Part shown: positions 53,008 to 62,000 of the stretch, in pieces
Layout of the letters: every line of letters begins with the position of its first letter
Position numbering within the stretch: position 1 is the first letter of the stretch
Origin: Azospirillum oryzae
GTDB lineage: Bacteria; Pseudomonadota; Alphaproteobacteria; Azospirillales; Azospirillaceae
DNA length: 64,000 nucleotides
Reading direction: 5' to 3'
Assembly: GCF_008364795.1 (NCBI RefSeq)
Contig: NZ_VTTM01000016.1
Span: 1-64,000, forward strand
The notes under the pieces: model-generated
What the model was told of the DNA's origin: nothing
Seen by the model: the letters and a program-made list of their open reading frames with translations, nothing else
The model's database searches: none
Made by a program: the position numbers and the translations under genes

Positions 53008-53750
53008 TCATCGTTACCGGCGGCACGCACGGCATCGGCCGCGCCTGTGTGGAGCGCCTGACCGGCGAAGGGCGGGCCGTCCTCTTCACCGGCCGGGACG
53101 AAGCGGCGGGGGCGGACCTCGCCGGCCGCTGCCCGGGCGCCGTCTTCCAGCGCGGCGACGTCGCCTCGCCCGACGACTGCGCCCGGGCAGTCGGGCGCGC
53201 GATGGACCTCGGCGATGGCCGCATCGGCGGTCTGGTCAACAATGCCGGCATGTCGCGCCGCGTCGCCTTCGCCGAGGCGCAGGTGGAGGATTGGGACCAG
53301 GTGATGGCGGTGAACGCCCGCAGCGCCTTCCTGTTCACCCGCCTCGCCCTGCCGGGGCTGCGGGCGGCGCGCGGCGCTGTGGTGAACGTCGCCTCCGTCG
53401 CCGGCAAGATCGGGGAGGAGGGGCTGGCGATCTACTGCGCGTCCAAGGCGGCGGTGATCGGCATGACCCAGGCGCTGGCGCTGGAGTTCGGCGACGAGGT
53501 CCGCTTCAACGCCGTCTGCCCGGGCCAGATCGACACCCGCATGATGCAGGGCATCAAGACGCAAGCGATCAAGCGCCGCCGTCTGGAGCAGCGCATTCCC
53601 GCCGGCCGCTTCGGCGCGCCGGAGGAAGTTGCCGACGCGGTCGCCTGGCTGCTGTCGGAGCGGTCGAGCTACGTCAACGGCACCGTCCTGACCATCGACG
53701 GCGGCGAGACCGCCGGGATGCGTACCCCGCGCGGTCTGGACGAGGAGTGA
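53004..53750 (+). CDS. Short-chain dehydrogenase/reductase (SDR), 248 aa
   Basis: Cofactor motif TGGTHGIG (residues 5-12), NNAG, catalytic Ser in VNVASVAGKIG, YCASKAA (Tyr/Lys), and PGQIDTRM. It is a classical SDR that oxidises or reduces a hydroxy/keto group with NAD(P). An acidic residue at the cofactor-choice position is not obvious. ATGA coupling to the permease means it is made with the transporter, so it likely acts on the imported compound. The substrate is unknown. Confidence 0.92.
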   Translation: MIIVTGGTHGIGRACVERLTGEGRAVLFTGRDEAAGADLAGRCPGAVFQRGDVASPDDCARAVGRAMDLGDGRIGGLVNNAGMSRRVAFAEAQVEDWDQVMAVNARSAFLFTRLALPGLRAARGAVVNVASVAGKIGEEGLAIYCASKAAVIGMTQALALEFGDEVRFNAVCPGQIDTRMMQGIKTQAIKRRRLEQRIPAGRFGAPEEVADAVAWLLSERSSYVNGTVLTIDGGETAGMRTPRGLDEE

Positions 53751-53763
53751 GAAAAGGACTGCG

Positions 53764-53792
53764 CCCTGGCGCCGGTCAGGCCGGCGTCAGGG
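53764..53792. terminator. Hairpin between converging SDR and gntR genes
   Basis: A 12-bp stem with one mismatch: CCCTGGCGCCGG / CCGGCGTCAGGG, loop TCAGG. It overlaps the 3' end of the GntR gene, and could stop transcription from either side. There is no T-run. Confidence 0.5.
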
Positions 53793-54459
53793 ACTGGCCG
53801 ACCTTTTCGAGATAGGGGATCAGGCTCTCGCCGCCGCGGATGATGTCGCGTTCGATGGCGGCCCGCGCGGCGGGGCCGTCATGGGCGCGGAGCGCGGCGA
53901 TCAGCGCCAGATGCTCGTCGGCGCCGGCGTAATCCTCGTGTTCGACCTCGTTGTAGAAGACGTTCAGGATCGGCCCCATCGACACCCACAGGCTCTCGAT
54001 CTGGCCGACCAGCATCTCCATCCCGGACAAACGGTAGACCGCGAAGTGGAAGTCGCGGTTGTGCTGAAGTGCCGCCTTGACGTCGCGGGCGCGCTCCGCC
54101 GCGTCGAACCGGGCATGCGCCTCGGTCAGGCGGGCGATGTCCTCCGCCGTGGCATGGGTAGCGCCGAGTTCCGCCGCCAGACCTTCCAGCGCGATGCGGA
54201 TGGTGCGGATTTCCAGATAGCGCGACAGGCTGAGCCCCGGCACGCAGACGAAGCGGCCCGATCTCAGTTCCAGCCCCTGTTCGCTGACCAGCCGCAGGCA
54301 GGCCTCACGCACTGGCGTTATGCTGGTGCCCAGCTCGTCCGCCAGATCCTGCATGACCAGCCGCTGGCCCGGCTTGAAGCTCCCGGCGATCAGCGCTTCG
54401 CGCACCGCCACGTAGGACCGCGCCGACAGGTTTCCCGGTTCGATCGGCTGCATTCGCAC
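53776..54459 (-). CDS. GntR-family regulator with FCD domain, 227 aa
   Basis: The N-terminal winged HTH has AGSFKPGQRLVMQDLADELG and TSITPVREACLRL. The C-terminal FCD ligand domain has helices with NRDFHFAVYRLSG, a typical metal-binding histidine segment. Such regulators usually repress catabolic genes until a substrate binds. The start is GTG 54459, with GGAG eight bases upstream; ATG 54453 is an alternative. A degenerate copy of the operon palindrome lies in its own promoter. It most likely controls the genes on both sides. Confidence 0.92.
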   Translation of the reverse strand: MRMQPIEPGNLSARSYVAVREALIAGSFKPGQRLVMQDLADELGTSITPVREACLRLVSEQGLELRSGRFVCVPGLSLSRYLEIRTIRIALEGLAAELGATHATAEDIARLTEAHARFDAAERARDVKAALQHNRDFHFAVYRLSGMEMLVGQIESLWVSMGPILNVFYNEVEHEDYAGADEHLALIAALRAHDGPAARAAIERDIIRGGESLIPYLEKVGQSLTPA

Positions 54460-54523
54460 GACATCATCTCCTCACACACGGACGAACGGCAGGGGCTGCG
54501 CCGCGGCGTCGCCTCCTGCCGTC

Positions 54524-54536
54524 CTATAAGCTATAA
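54524..54536. promoter_or_regulatory. Degenerate GntR operator before gntR
   Basis: CTATAAGCTATAA resembles the perfect palindromes at 48650 and 57941 (compare CTTATAACTTATAAG). It lies 64 bases upstream of the gntR start and just after the stop of the aminotransferase gene. It suggests weak autoregulation. Confidence 0.5.
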
Positions 54537-54545
54537 CACAGAAAG

Positions 54546-55859
54546 TCAGGCGCCGACCCGCATCGCCGGACGCAGCGCATGCAGCGTCTCGGCGATGGCG
54601 TCCAGCGTGCGGTCGATCAGCGCCTCGTCATGGGCGGTCGACAGGTAGAGGCGCTTCAGCGGCAGGGGCTGGAAGATGAACCGCTGCTCTACCAGCCTCC
54701 GACGGAAGGCGAGGTCGGCGGCGTTGTCGTTGCGCAGCAGATCCTCGTACCGCTCGAAGGCGCCCTGGAAGAAATAGAGCAGCCAGACCGAGCCGTAGCC
54801 CGCCGACTGCGCCGGAATCCCCAGCCGCTCCACAATGGCCGACAGTCCCGTCCGCATGCGGTCGCCCAGCGCGAACAGCCGCCCGTAAGTGCCCGGCCGC
54901 TCCAGCTCGCCGATGGTCGCCAGCAGGGCCGCCAGCGACGGCGGCGTGCCGTTGAAGGTGCCGCCCATGAAGACCGCGCCTTCGCCGGTCCGCCCCAGCC
55001 GTTCCATCAGGTCGGCGCGGCCGGCCAGGATCCCGACCGGATGGCCGGACGCCACCGCCTTGCCGAAGGTGGCGAGGTCGGGCGTCACCCCGACGATGGA
55101 CTGGTAGCCGCCCAGCGCGTGGCGGAAGCCGGTGATGACCTCGTCGAAGATCAGCACGGTGCCATGGTCGGCGGTCAGCCGGCGCAGGTCGCGCAGGAAG
55201 GCGTCATGGGCGATCACCGACCCCATATTGTGGGCGATCGGCTCGATGATGACCGCGGCGACCTCGCCCGGATGGGCGGACAGGTAATCCTCCGCCGCCT
55301 GGGCGTCGTTGTAGGGCAGGACCACAGTGTGCCGGGCGGCGTCGAGCAGGATGCCGTCGCACACCGGGTCGTACTGGCCGATGCGGTCGGCGGGCGACTG
55401 TACGTTCATGGCGACATAGTCGTGCCAGCCGTGATAGCCGCCCTGGAACTTGATGACGGTGCGCCGCCCGGTGGCGGCGCGGGCCAGCCGCAGCGCGTGG
55501 TAGGTCGCCTCCGACCCGCTGCTGCAGAAGGCCACCTGATCGGCGCAGGGGATCAGGCGGACCAGCGTTTCCGCCGCCTCGATCTCCAGGTCCAGCGCCG
55601 CGGCGCCGATCAGGTCGATGCGCTCGGACACCGCCGTCACCCGGTCACGCACGGCTGCGGCGCAGTGGCCCAGCATGTTGGCGCCGAAGCCGCAGTGATA
55701 GTCGACATGCTCGTTGCCGTCGGCGTCGTACAGGTACGGCCCGGCGGCGCGCACGAACACATAGGGATGCGCCAGTTGGCGGCTGGGGCTGAGCAGCCCG
55801 CCGGGCATGACGGCCCGCGCCCGCGCGGTCAGCGCGGCGTTGTCGGTTTCGATTGGCAT
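54546..55859 (-). CDS. Class III aminotransferase, GSA-2,1-aminomutase-like, 437 aa
   Basis: A PLP-dependent fold-type I enzyme: CSSGSEATYHALRLARAATGR (phosphate-binding), FQGGYHGWHDY, LIFDEVITGF (Asp for pyridine N) and the Schiff-base lysine in ATFGKAVASGHP near residue 266. It resembles glutamate-1-semialdehyde aminomutase, but its place in a catabolic regulon argues against a haem-biosynthesis role. It could move an amino group on a small amino-carbonyl compound. It follows the transketolase C gene by 61 bases and should be in the same transcript. Confidence 0.88.
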   Translation of the reverse strand: MPIETDNAALTARARAVMPGGLLSPSRQLAHPYVFVRAAGPYLYDADGNEHVDYHCGFGANMLGHCAAAVRDRVTAVSERIDLIGAAALDLEIEAAETLVRLIPCADQVAFCSSGSEATYHALRLARAATGRRTVIKFQGGYHGWHDYVAMNVQSPADRIGQYDPVCDGILLDAARHTVVLPYNDAQAAEDYLSAHPGEVAAVIIEPIAHNMGSVIAHDAFLRDLRRLTADHGTVLIFDEVITGFRHALGGYQSIVGVTPDLATFGKAVASGHPVGILAGRADLMERLGRTGEGAVFMGGTFNGTPPSLAALLATIGELERPGTYGRLFALGDRMRTGLSAIVERLGIPAQSAGYGSVWLLYFFQGAFERYEDLLRNDNAADLAFRRRLVEQRFIFQPLPLKRLYLSTAHDEALIDRTLDAIAETLHALRPAMRVGA

Positions 55860-55920
55860 GATTGGTCCTCGTCGGGGCTGCCGGGACGGGTGGTGGATCG
55901 GCCCGTCCCGGCCGGCGGTG

Positions 55921-56916
55921 TCAGGCCAGGATGTCGCGGACGACCGTCTCGATGCCGGCGGCGTCGAGCTGGTAGTGGCGGTAGAGGTGCGTCGGCGGGG
56001 CGATCAGGCTGTATTCGTCGCGGATGCCGTGGCGGATCAGCACTGCCTTGGTGCCGGCCTCCGCCATCACCTCCGCCACTGCGCCGCCGAGTCCGCCGAG
56101 GATGTTGTGCTCCTCCACCGTCAGGATGATGCGGGAGCGTTCGGCCGCCGCCAGCACCGCGTCGCGGTCCAGCGGCTTGATCGTGTGCATGTCGATCAGC
56201 CCGACCGACAGGCCGGACGCCCGCAGCGCCCGCACCGCTTCGCGGGACGGGTGGACCATGGTGCCGCAGGCGATGATGGTCAGGTCGGTGCCCGTCTCGT
56301 GCTCGATGGCTTTGCCGAACCGGAAGTCCGGGAGGTCGTCATAGACGTTCGGCTCCTGCCCGCGGCCGATGCGGAAATAGATCGGTTCCGGGTGGTCGGC
56401 CGATGCCTTGATGGCGGCGGCCAGCTGCGGCCCGTCGGCCGGATTGACCACGGTCAGCCCGGCGATGGAGCGCATGATCGCCAGATCCTCGGTCGCATGG
56501 TGCGAGGTGCCGTAGAAGCCGAGTGCGATGCCGGCATGGTGTCCGATCAGCCGCACCGGCAGGGCGGAATAGGCGACGTCCATGCGGATCTGCTCGCAGC
56601 ACAGCAGCCCGAGGAAGGAGGCGAAGGTCGCAACGAAGGGCATCACGCCGGTGGTGGCGATGCCGGCCGCCGCGGACACCATGTTCTGCTCCGAGATGCC
56701 GAACTGGATGAAGCGGTCGGGATACCGGGCGGCGAAGCGGGCGAGCCCGTTGGAATATTGCAGGTCGGCGGTCCCGGCCATCACCGGGTGGCCGTCCTCC
56801 ACCAGCGCCGACAGCGCATCCGACAGGTAGGACAGGCCGGGTGCGCGAGCATTGAGCTGCCGGTATTGCCAGCTGCCGGGATTGACCGGCCCGGCGAGGG
56901 TGTTGGTGGCGGTCAT
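55921..56916 (-). CDS. Transketolase C-terminal subunit, 331 aa
   Basis: It has the pyrimidine-binding and C-terminal domains of transketolase: FGISEQNMVSAAAGIATTG with the conserved catalytic glutamate in SEQN, then TVEEHNILGGLGGAVAEVM. Many bacteria split transketolase into two chains of about 270-330 aa. The start overlaps the stop of the N-terminal subunit gene by 4 bases. Together they should move two-carbon units or act as a DXS-like enzyme on a specialised substrate, since a housekeeping enzyme would not be expected in this regulon. Confidence 0.92.
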   Translation of the reverse strand: MTATNTLAGPVNPGSWQYRQLNARAPGLSYLSDALSALVEDGHPVMAGTADLQYSNGLARFAARYPDRFIQFGISEQNMVSAAAGIATTGVMPFVATFASFLGLLCCEQIRMDVAYSALPVRLIGHHAGIALGFYGTSHHATEDLAIMRSIAGLTVVNPADGPQLAAAIKASADHPEPIYFRIGRGQEPNVYDDLPDFRFGKAIEHETGTDLTIIACGTMVHPSREAVRALRASGLSVGLIDMHTIKPLDRDAVLAAAERSRIILTVEEHNILGGLGGAVAEVMAEAGTKAVLIRHGIRDEYSLIAPPTHLYRHYQLDAAGIETVVRDILA

Positions 56917-57872
56917 TGCGCATCTCCCTGGAGGATGGCGGAGCCGGCGGGCTGCCCCATGATCTCGGCGATGGCGGCGGCCTCGTCCTCCGGCGCCAGA
57001 TAGCCCAGGTGCCAGCCGGCCTCCCGCTCCATGTAGCCGACGCCCTTGCCCTTCAGCGTCCTGGCGATGACGCAGGCCGGCTTCCGGCGGGTCTTGTCCT
57101 GCTTCAGCCGGCGGAACAGGGTGGCGAGGGCGGCGACGTCGTGGCCGTCCACCTCATGCACCTCCCAGCCGAAGGCGCGCCATTTGTCGGCCAGCGGCTC
57201 GATCCCCATCACCTCGTCCACCTGACCGTCAAGTTGGTAGCCGTTGCGGTCGACGATGGCGATCAGGTTGCCGGCCTTCTGGTGGGCGGCGGCCATCGCC
57301 GCTTCCCACACCTGCCCCTCCTGCATCTCGCCGTCACCGAGCATCACATAGACGTCGAAGCGCCGGCCCATCATCCGGCCACCCATCACCATGCCGAGGC
57401 CGGCGGACAGCGCGTGCCCGATGGAGCCGGAACTGAAATCCACCCCCGGCACCTTGGTCATGTCCGGGTGGTCCCCCAGCGGGTTGCCCAGCCGGGTGTA
57501 ACCGTCCAGCAGTTCCTTCGGGAAGAACCCCCAGTCGGCCAGCAGCGGGTAGAGCCCGACCGCCGCATGGCCCTTGCCCATCAGGAAGCGGTCGCGGTCC
57601 GGCCAGCGTGGTTCCCCGTGCCGCAGGCGCATGGCGTCGTAATAGAGCGTCGCGAACAGCTCCGCGCAGGAAAAGGTCGAGGAATAGTGGCCGACCTTGG
57701 CGATGGCGATCAGCCGGATCGTCTCCAGCCGGACATGCCGGGCGCGTTCCTCCAAATGGGCGATGGTTTCAGGAGTTGGGGTTTCGGGCGCCAGAAATTC
57801 GGGCGTCAAGGTTCGGCCGGCGCCCATGGGATCGGGCGCCGGTCCGGCGATGGCGGTCGTTGGCATGGTCAT
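56913..57872 (-). CDS. Transketolase N-terminal subunit, 319 aa
   Basis: It has the TPP-binding domain: GHYSSTFSCAELFATLYY, MGKGHAAVGLYPLLAD, and the TPP motif from GDGEMQEGQVWEA to IVDRNGYQLDG (GDG...N). The N-terminal ~35 residues are a proline-rich extension. An ATG at 57866 is an alternative start. It is the first gene of the minus-strand operon (tktN, tktC, aminotransferase), and the perfect 19-bp palindrome lies 67 bases upstream. Confidence 0.92.
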   Translation of the reverse strand: MTMPTTAIAGPAPDPMGAGRTLTPEFLAPETPTPETIAHLEERARHVRLETIRLIAIAKVGHYSSTFSCAELFATLYYDAMRLRHGEPRWPDRDRFLMGKGHAAVGLYPLLADWGFFPKELLDGYTRLGNPLGDHPDMTKVPGVDFSSGSIGHALSAGLGMVMGGRMMGRRFDVYVMLGDGEMQEGQVWEAAMAAAHQKAGNLIAIVDRNGYQLDGQVDEVMGIEPLADKWRAFGWEVHEVDGHDVAALATLFRRLKQDKTRRKPACVIARTLKGKGVGYMEREAGWHLGYLAPEDEAAAIAEIMGQPAGSAILQGDAQ

Positions 57873-57938
57873 CCTGTCAGCGGATCGGCGCTGGATCGTA
57901 AGCGGCGGGGTGCAAGGGCGCGCCGAATTGCCCTCGAC

Positions 57939-57957
57939 ATCTTATAACTTATAAGAT
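57939..57957. promoter_or_regulatory. 19-bp perfect operator between divergent operons
   Basis: ATCTTATAACTTATAAGAT is symmetric about the central C. On the plus strand it overlaps a TTGCCC-16-TATAAG promoter candidate. It lies between the transketolase operon and the aminotransferase/amidase/ATPase operon, so one site may control both. Confidence 0.75.
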
Positions 57958-58068
57958 ACAAGTTGGGAATGGCAAGCGCGACGTTGCCGCCCGTTCCGCC
58001 GCGGTCCGCGGTCGAAGCGCAGTCCGTGCGCCTTACTCATTCCCCCGCAATCAGGAAGAGCCGTTCCC

Positions 58069-59448
58069 ATGACCAACGCCCTTCGTGCCTTGGACATCGA
58101 CCTGCATCTGCATTCGCAAACCAATGCCCGCGCCCATGAGGATCGCGGCCCGCTCACCCTGGTGCGGGGCGACGGCGTCCATGTCGTGGACGAATCCGGC
58201 CGCCGCTATATCGAGGGGATGGCCGGGTTGTGGTGTGCGTCGCTCGGCTTCGAAGAGGCGCGGCTGGCAGAGGTCGCCGCCCGCCAGATGCGGACGCTGG
58301 CGACCTATCACACCTTCAACCACCGCACGAACGACGCCTGCGTGGCGCTGGCGGAGGCGATTTCGGCCATCTCGCCGATCAGTGGCGGCAGGATCTTCTT
58401 CGCCAATTCTGGGTCGGAGGCCAACGACACCATGGTGAAGCTTGCCTGGTACTACAACGCCGCGCGTGGCCGGCCAGAGAAGCGCAAGATCATCAGCCGC
58501 ACCGGCGCCTTCCACGGCAGCACGGTGATGGGCGCGGCACTCAGCGGCCTGCCGCACATGCACCGCGCCTTCAATCTGCCGGACCAGGGCGTGGTCTTCA
58601 CCGCCTGCCCCAACCATGCCCGTCATGCCGAACCGGGCGAAAGCCAGGAGGATTACGCAACGCGGCTGGCGGCCGAACTGGAGGCGCTGATCCAGGCGGA
58701 AGGCGCCGACAGCATCGCGGCGATGATCGCCGAACCGGTGATGGGGGCGGGCGGGGTGATCCTGCCGCCGGAGACCTACTTCCCCAAAATCCAGGCGGTT
58801 CTGGCCCGTTATGACATCCTGCTGCTGGCCGACGAGGTGATCTGCGGGTTCGGCCGTACCGGCAACTGGTTCGGCAGCCAGACCTTCGGCTTCCTGCCGG
58901 ACATGATGTCGATGGCGAAGGGACTGTCGTCGGGCGCCATTCCCATCGCCGCGGTGGCGCTGAGCGACCGCATCTATCAGGCGATCGCCGACCAGAGCGC
59001 GGAGATCGGCGTCTTCGGCCACGGCTTCACCTATTCCGGCCATCCGGTGTCGGCGGCGGTCGCGACCGAGGCGATCCGCATCTATCACGAGATCGACGTG
59101 GTCGGCCGCGCCCGCCGGCTGGGCGCCCATCTGCGCGCCGCGCTGGACGAGGCGCTGGCCGGGCACCCGCTGGTCGGCGAGATCCGCAGCGTCGGCCTGC
59201 TGGCCGGCATCGGCCTTACCGCCGACCCGGCGACCGGCCGCGATTTCGACCCCGCCCTGCGGGTCGGTGCGCAGGTGGAGCGGCGCTGCCTCGCCCATGG
59301 CGCGATCATCCGCAACATGGGCGACAACATCGCGCTCTGCCCGCCCTACGTCATCGAACCCGGCCAGATCGACGCACTGGTCGAGCGGCTGCGCGCCGCG
59401 CTGGATGACGTCGCCGACACGCTGTCCCGCGACAGCCTCGCCGCCTGA
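58069..59448 (+). CDS. Class III (omega) aminotransferase, 459 aa
   Basis: It has GMAGLWCASLGF, FFANSGSEANDTMVKLAWYY, RTGAFHGSTVMGAALSG, LLADEVICGFGRTG and the PLP lysine in MSMAKGLSSGAIPIA near residue 284. This matches beta-alanine/putrescine/taurine-pyruvate-type aminotransferases. It should remove the amino group of an imported amine or amino acid. AGGAAGAG precedes the ATG. It begins a three-gene operon with the amidase and ATPase. It is not closely similar to the other aminotransferase at 54546. Confidence 0.92.
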   Translation: MTNALRALDIDLHLHSQTNARAHEDRGPLTLVRGDGVHVVDESGRRYIEGMAGLWCASLGFEEARLAEVAARQMRTLATYHTFNHRTNDACVALAEAISAISPISGGRIFFANSGSEANDTMVKLAWYYNAARGRPEKRKIISRTGAFHGSTVMGAALSGLPHMHRAFNLPDQGVVFTACPNHARHAEPGESQEDYATRLAAELEALIQAEGADSIAAMIAEPVMGAGGVILPPETYFPKIQAVLARYDILLLADEVICGFGRTGNWFGSQTFGFLPDMMSMAKGLSSGAIPIAAVALSDRIYQAIADQSAEIGVFGHGFTYSGHPVSAAVATEAIRIYHEIDVVGRARRLGAHLRAALDEALAGHPLVGEIRSVGLLAGIGLTADPATGRDFDPALRVGAQVERRCLAHGAIIRNMGDNIALCPPYVIEPGQIDALVERLRAALDDVADTLSRDSLAA

Positions 59449-59459
59449 GGGGGACCATT

Positions 59460-60887
59460 ATGACCTATCTCGATCTGCTTGATCAGGCCCGCCTGATCCG
59501 CGACGGCGAGATCGGCGCCGCCGACCTGCTCGACGCCACCATCGCCCGCATCGAGGCGGTGAACCCGGTGCTGAACGCGGTGGTCCTGCCGCTCTACGAC
59601 CAGGCCCGCGCCGCGCTCGCGAACGGTGAGGCGTCGTCCGGCCCCTTCGCCGGCGTACCCTTCCTGATCAAGGATCTCTACTGCCATGTCCGCGGCACGC
59701 CGACCACCGGCGCCTCCCGCCTGTTGGCCGGGGCCGTCGTCGACCATGACAGCGAGTTGATGGCGCGCTACCGCCGCGCCGGTCTGCTGACGGTCGGCAA
59801 GACCAACCTGTGCGAATTCGGCACGCTCGGCACGACGGAGCCGGTGCTGTTCGGTCCGACCCGCAACCCGTGGGACCCGAGCCGCTCCAGCGGCGGGTCG
59901 AGCGGCGGTGCCGCGGCGGCGGTGGCGGGCGGCATGGTGCCGGCGGCCCATGGCGGCGACGGCGCCGGCTCCATCCGCATTCCCGCGTCCTGCTGCGGGT
60001 TGTTCGGGCTGAAGCCGACGCGGGGACGCATCACCATGGGTCCTGACCTGGGCGACAGCCTGGGCGGCATCGTCAACGAACATGTGGTGACGATGACCGT
60101 ACGCGACAGCGCGGCCCTGCTCGACGCCACCCACGGGCCGATGGCCGGCGACCCCTACAGCGCTGCGCCGCCGGCGGAGAGCTTCCTGTCGCAGGTCGGC
60201 CGCGAGCCGGGGCGACTGCGCATCGCGGTCACCGACCAGTCGCTGCTTGGTACCGATGTGGATCCGGACTGCGTGGCTGCGGTGCGCGACACCGCGCGTC
60301 TCTGCGCCGAGTTGGGGCATGACGTCGAAATCGCCGCCCCGGCCTTCGACGCGGAGCAGTACCAGTCGGCCTATCGTCGTTTCTGGTCGATGACGGCGAC
60401 GCGCAGCCTGTGGAGCATCGGCCGCGCCACCAACCGCTCCCCCGTCGCCCTGGCGGAAGAGGTCGAGCCCTTCAACCGCTACCTGTTCGAGCGCGGCAGC
60501 CGCATCCTGGCGGCGGATTACGTGACCGATCTGGGCTGGTTCCACGGCTTCTCCCGCATCCTCGGGCGCTTTCTGGAACGCTACGATGTCTGGCTGACGC
60601 CGACGCTGGGCTCACCGCCGCCGAAGCTCGGCCATTTCGATGCCGGGCTGCATGGCGGGGAAGCCGTGATGGACCGCTTCATGCAGTTCCTGGCCTTCAC
60701 CACCTTCGCCAACATGGCCGGCCTGCCGGCGATGAGCATTCCGCTGTCCTGGAACGCCGAAGGACTGCCGGTCGGCTCGCAGTTCACCGGCCGCGCCGGA
60801 GACGAGGCGACGCTGTTCCGTCTCGCCGGCCAGTTGGAACGCGCCCGCCCCTGGCGGGACCGCCGCCCGCCCATTCACGCCGCCTGA
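59460..60887 (+). CDS. Amidase-signature hydrolase, 475 aa
   Basis: Ser-cisSer-Lys triad: lysine in FLIKDLYCHV near residue 71, SSGGSSGGAAAAVAGG at ~144-158 (cis-serine) and the nucleophile in GGDGAGSIRIPA near residue 170. This is the full amidase signature family. It hydrolyses an amide or carbamoyl compound. It lies 11 bases after the aminotransferase stop and 12 bases ahead of the ATPase start, so it is in one transcript. Together with the aminotransferase it suggests an imported amide that is first hydrolysed to an amine. Confidence 0.93.
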   Translation: MTYLDLLDQARLIRDGEIGAADLLDATIARIEAVNPVLNAVVLPLYDQARAALANGEASSGPFAGVPFLIKDLYCHVRGTPTTGASRLLAGAVVDHDSELMARYRRAGLLTVGKTNLCEFGTLGTTEPVLFGPTRNPWDPSRSSGGSSGGAAAAVAGGMVPAAHGGDGAGSIRIPASCCGLFGLKPTRGRITMGPDLGDSLGGIVNEHVVTMTVRDSAALLDATHGPMAGDPYSAAPPAESFLSQVGREPGRLRIAVTDQSLLGTDVDPDCVAAVRDTARLCAELGHDVEIAAPAFDAEQYQSAYRRFWSMTATRSLWSIGRATNRSPVALAEEVEPFNRYLFERGSRILAADYVTDLGWFHGFSRILGRFLERYDVWLTPTLGSPPPKLGHFDAGLHGGEAVMDRFMQFLAFTTFANMAGLPAMSIPLSWNAEGLPVGSQFTGRAGDEATLFRLAGQLERARPWRDRRPPIHAA

Positions 60888-60899
60888 CCCCGGAGGGAT

Positions 60900-62000
60900 A
60901 TGACCATGGAAAGCCAGGGATTTGTGGAGTTCGCCGGCGTCCAGAAAAGCTATGACGGGCGCACTCTGGTGATCGAAGGGCTGGACCTGTCGATCCCGAA
61001 GGGGGAGTTCCTGACGATGCTGGGGCCGTCCGGTTCCGGCAAGACCACCAGCTTGATGATGCTGGCGGGGTTCGAGGCGCCGTCGCGCGGCGAGATCCGC
61101 GTGGCCGGCAGGCCGATCCAGAATGTGCCCCCGCACCGCCGCAACATCGGGATGGTGTTCCAGAACTACGCGCTGTTCCCTCACATGACCATCGCCGAGA
61201 ATCTGGCCTATCCGCTGAAGGTGCGGCGGATGGGCCGGGCGGAGACGGAGCGGCGGGTGGCCCGCGCGCTTGACATGGTGCAGATGGGGGCGCTGGCGCA
61301 GCGTCGACCCTCCCAGCTTTCCGGCGGGCAGCAGCAACGGGTGGCGCTGGCGCGGGCGCTGGTGTTCGAGCCGGATCTGGTGCTGATGGACGAACCGCTG
61401 GGGGCGCTGGACAAGAACCTGCGGGAGCACTTGCAGTTCGAGATCAAGCATCTGCATGAACGTCTCGGCGTCACCATGGTCTATGTCACCCACGACCAGG
61501 CGGAGGCGCTGACCATGTCCGACCGCATCGCCGTCTTCAACCGCGGCCGGGTGGAGCAGCTGGCGACGCCCGCCGAGCTGTACGAGGAGCCGGCCACCAT
61601 CTTCGTCGCCGGCTTCATTGGCGAGAACAACCGGCTGTCCGGTGTTCTGGCCCACCGTCAAGGCGACAGCGGGACCGTCCGGTTGGAGGACGGTTCGGTG
61701 GTGCAGACCCGTGTTGCCGCGGGGCTGGAGGCCGGGGCTTCGGTCACCGTGTCGCTGAGGCCCGAGCGGGTCCGGCTGGTGCCGGCCGGTGAGGCCGGCG
61801 GAGAGCAGGGCCTGTTCGGCATTGTCTGCGAACTGATCTATCTCGGCGACCACATCCGCGTGCATCTGGCGGATGGTCCGGCCGCCGGTCTGGTCGCGAA
61901 GATTCCCAACAACGCCGACCATCAGCATGTGCGTCCTGGCGGCCGGTATCGGGTGGAGTGGGGACCGGCCGACGCCATCGCGCTGCCGGTCGGTCACTGA
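60900..62000 (+). CDS. PotA-type ABC transporter ATP-binding protein, 366 aa
   Basis: Walker A GPSGSGKT near residue 42, Q-loop VFQNYALFPHMT, signature LSGGQQQR near 141, Walker B LVLMDEP near 161, H-loop VTHDQAEAL, and a C-terminal TOBE domain. GGAGGG precedes the ATG. It is the only ATPase gene in the regulon and should power the permeases at 50914 and 52204, although it lies about 8 kb away in a separate operon. The shared operator would keep them in step. Confidence 0.94.
   Translation: MTMESQGFVEFAGVQKSYDGRTLVIEGLDLSIPKGEFLTMLGPSGSGKTTSLMMLAGFEAPSRGEIRVAGRPIQNVPPHRRNIGMVFQNYALFPHMTIAENLAYPLKVRRMGRAETERRVARALDMVQMGALAQRRPSQLSGGQQQRVALARALVFEPDLVLMDEPLGALDKNLREHLQFEIKHLHERLGVTMVYVTHDQAEALTMSDRIAVFNRGRVEQLATPAELYEEPATIFVAGFIGENNRLSGVLAHRQGDSGTVRLEDGSVVQTRVAAGLEAGASVTVSLRPERVRLVPAGEAGGEQGLFGIVCELIYLGDHIRVHLADGPAAGLVAKIPNNADHQHVRPGGRYRVEWGPADAIALPVGH

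Noticed and set aside
50901..53750. 949-codon frame covering both permeases and the SDR
   Set aside because: Only its last 248 codons (the SDR, from 53004) are real; the rest is a shadow of the permease genes, which have membrane helices in their own frames.
54546..55859. hemL (haem biosynthesis) assignment
   Set aside because: The fold is GSA-aminomutase-like, but the gene lies in a GntR-controlled catabolic cluster, so a housekeeping name would mislead.
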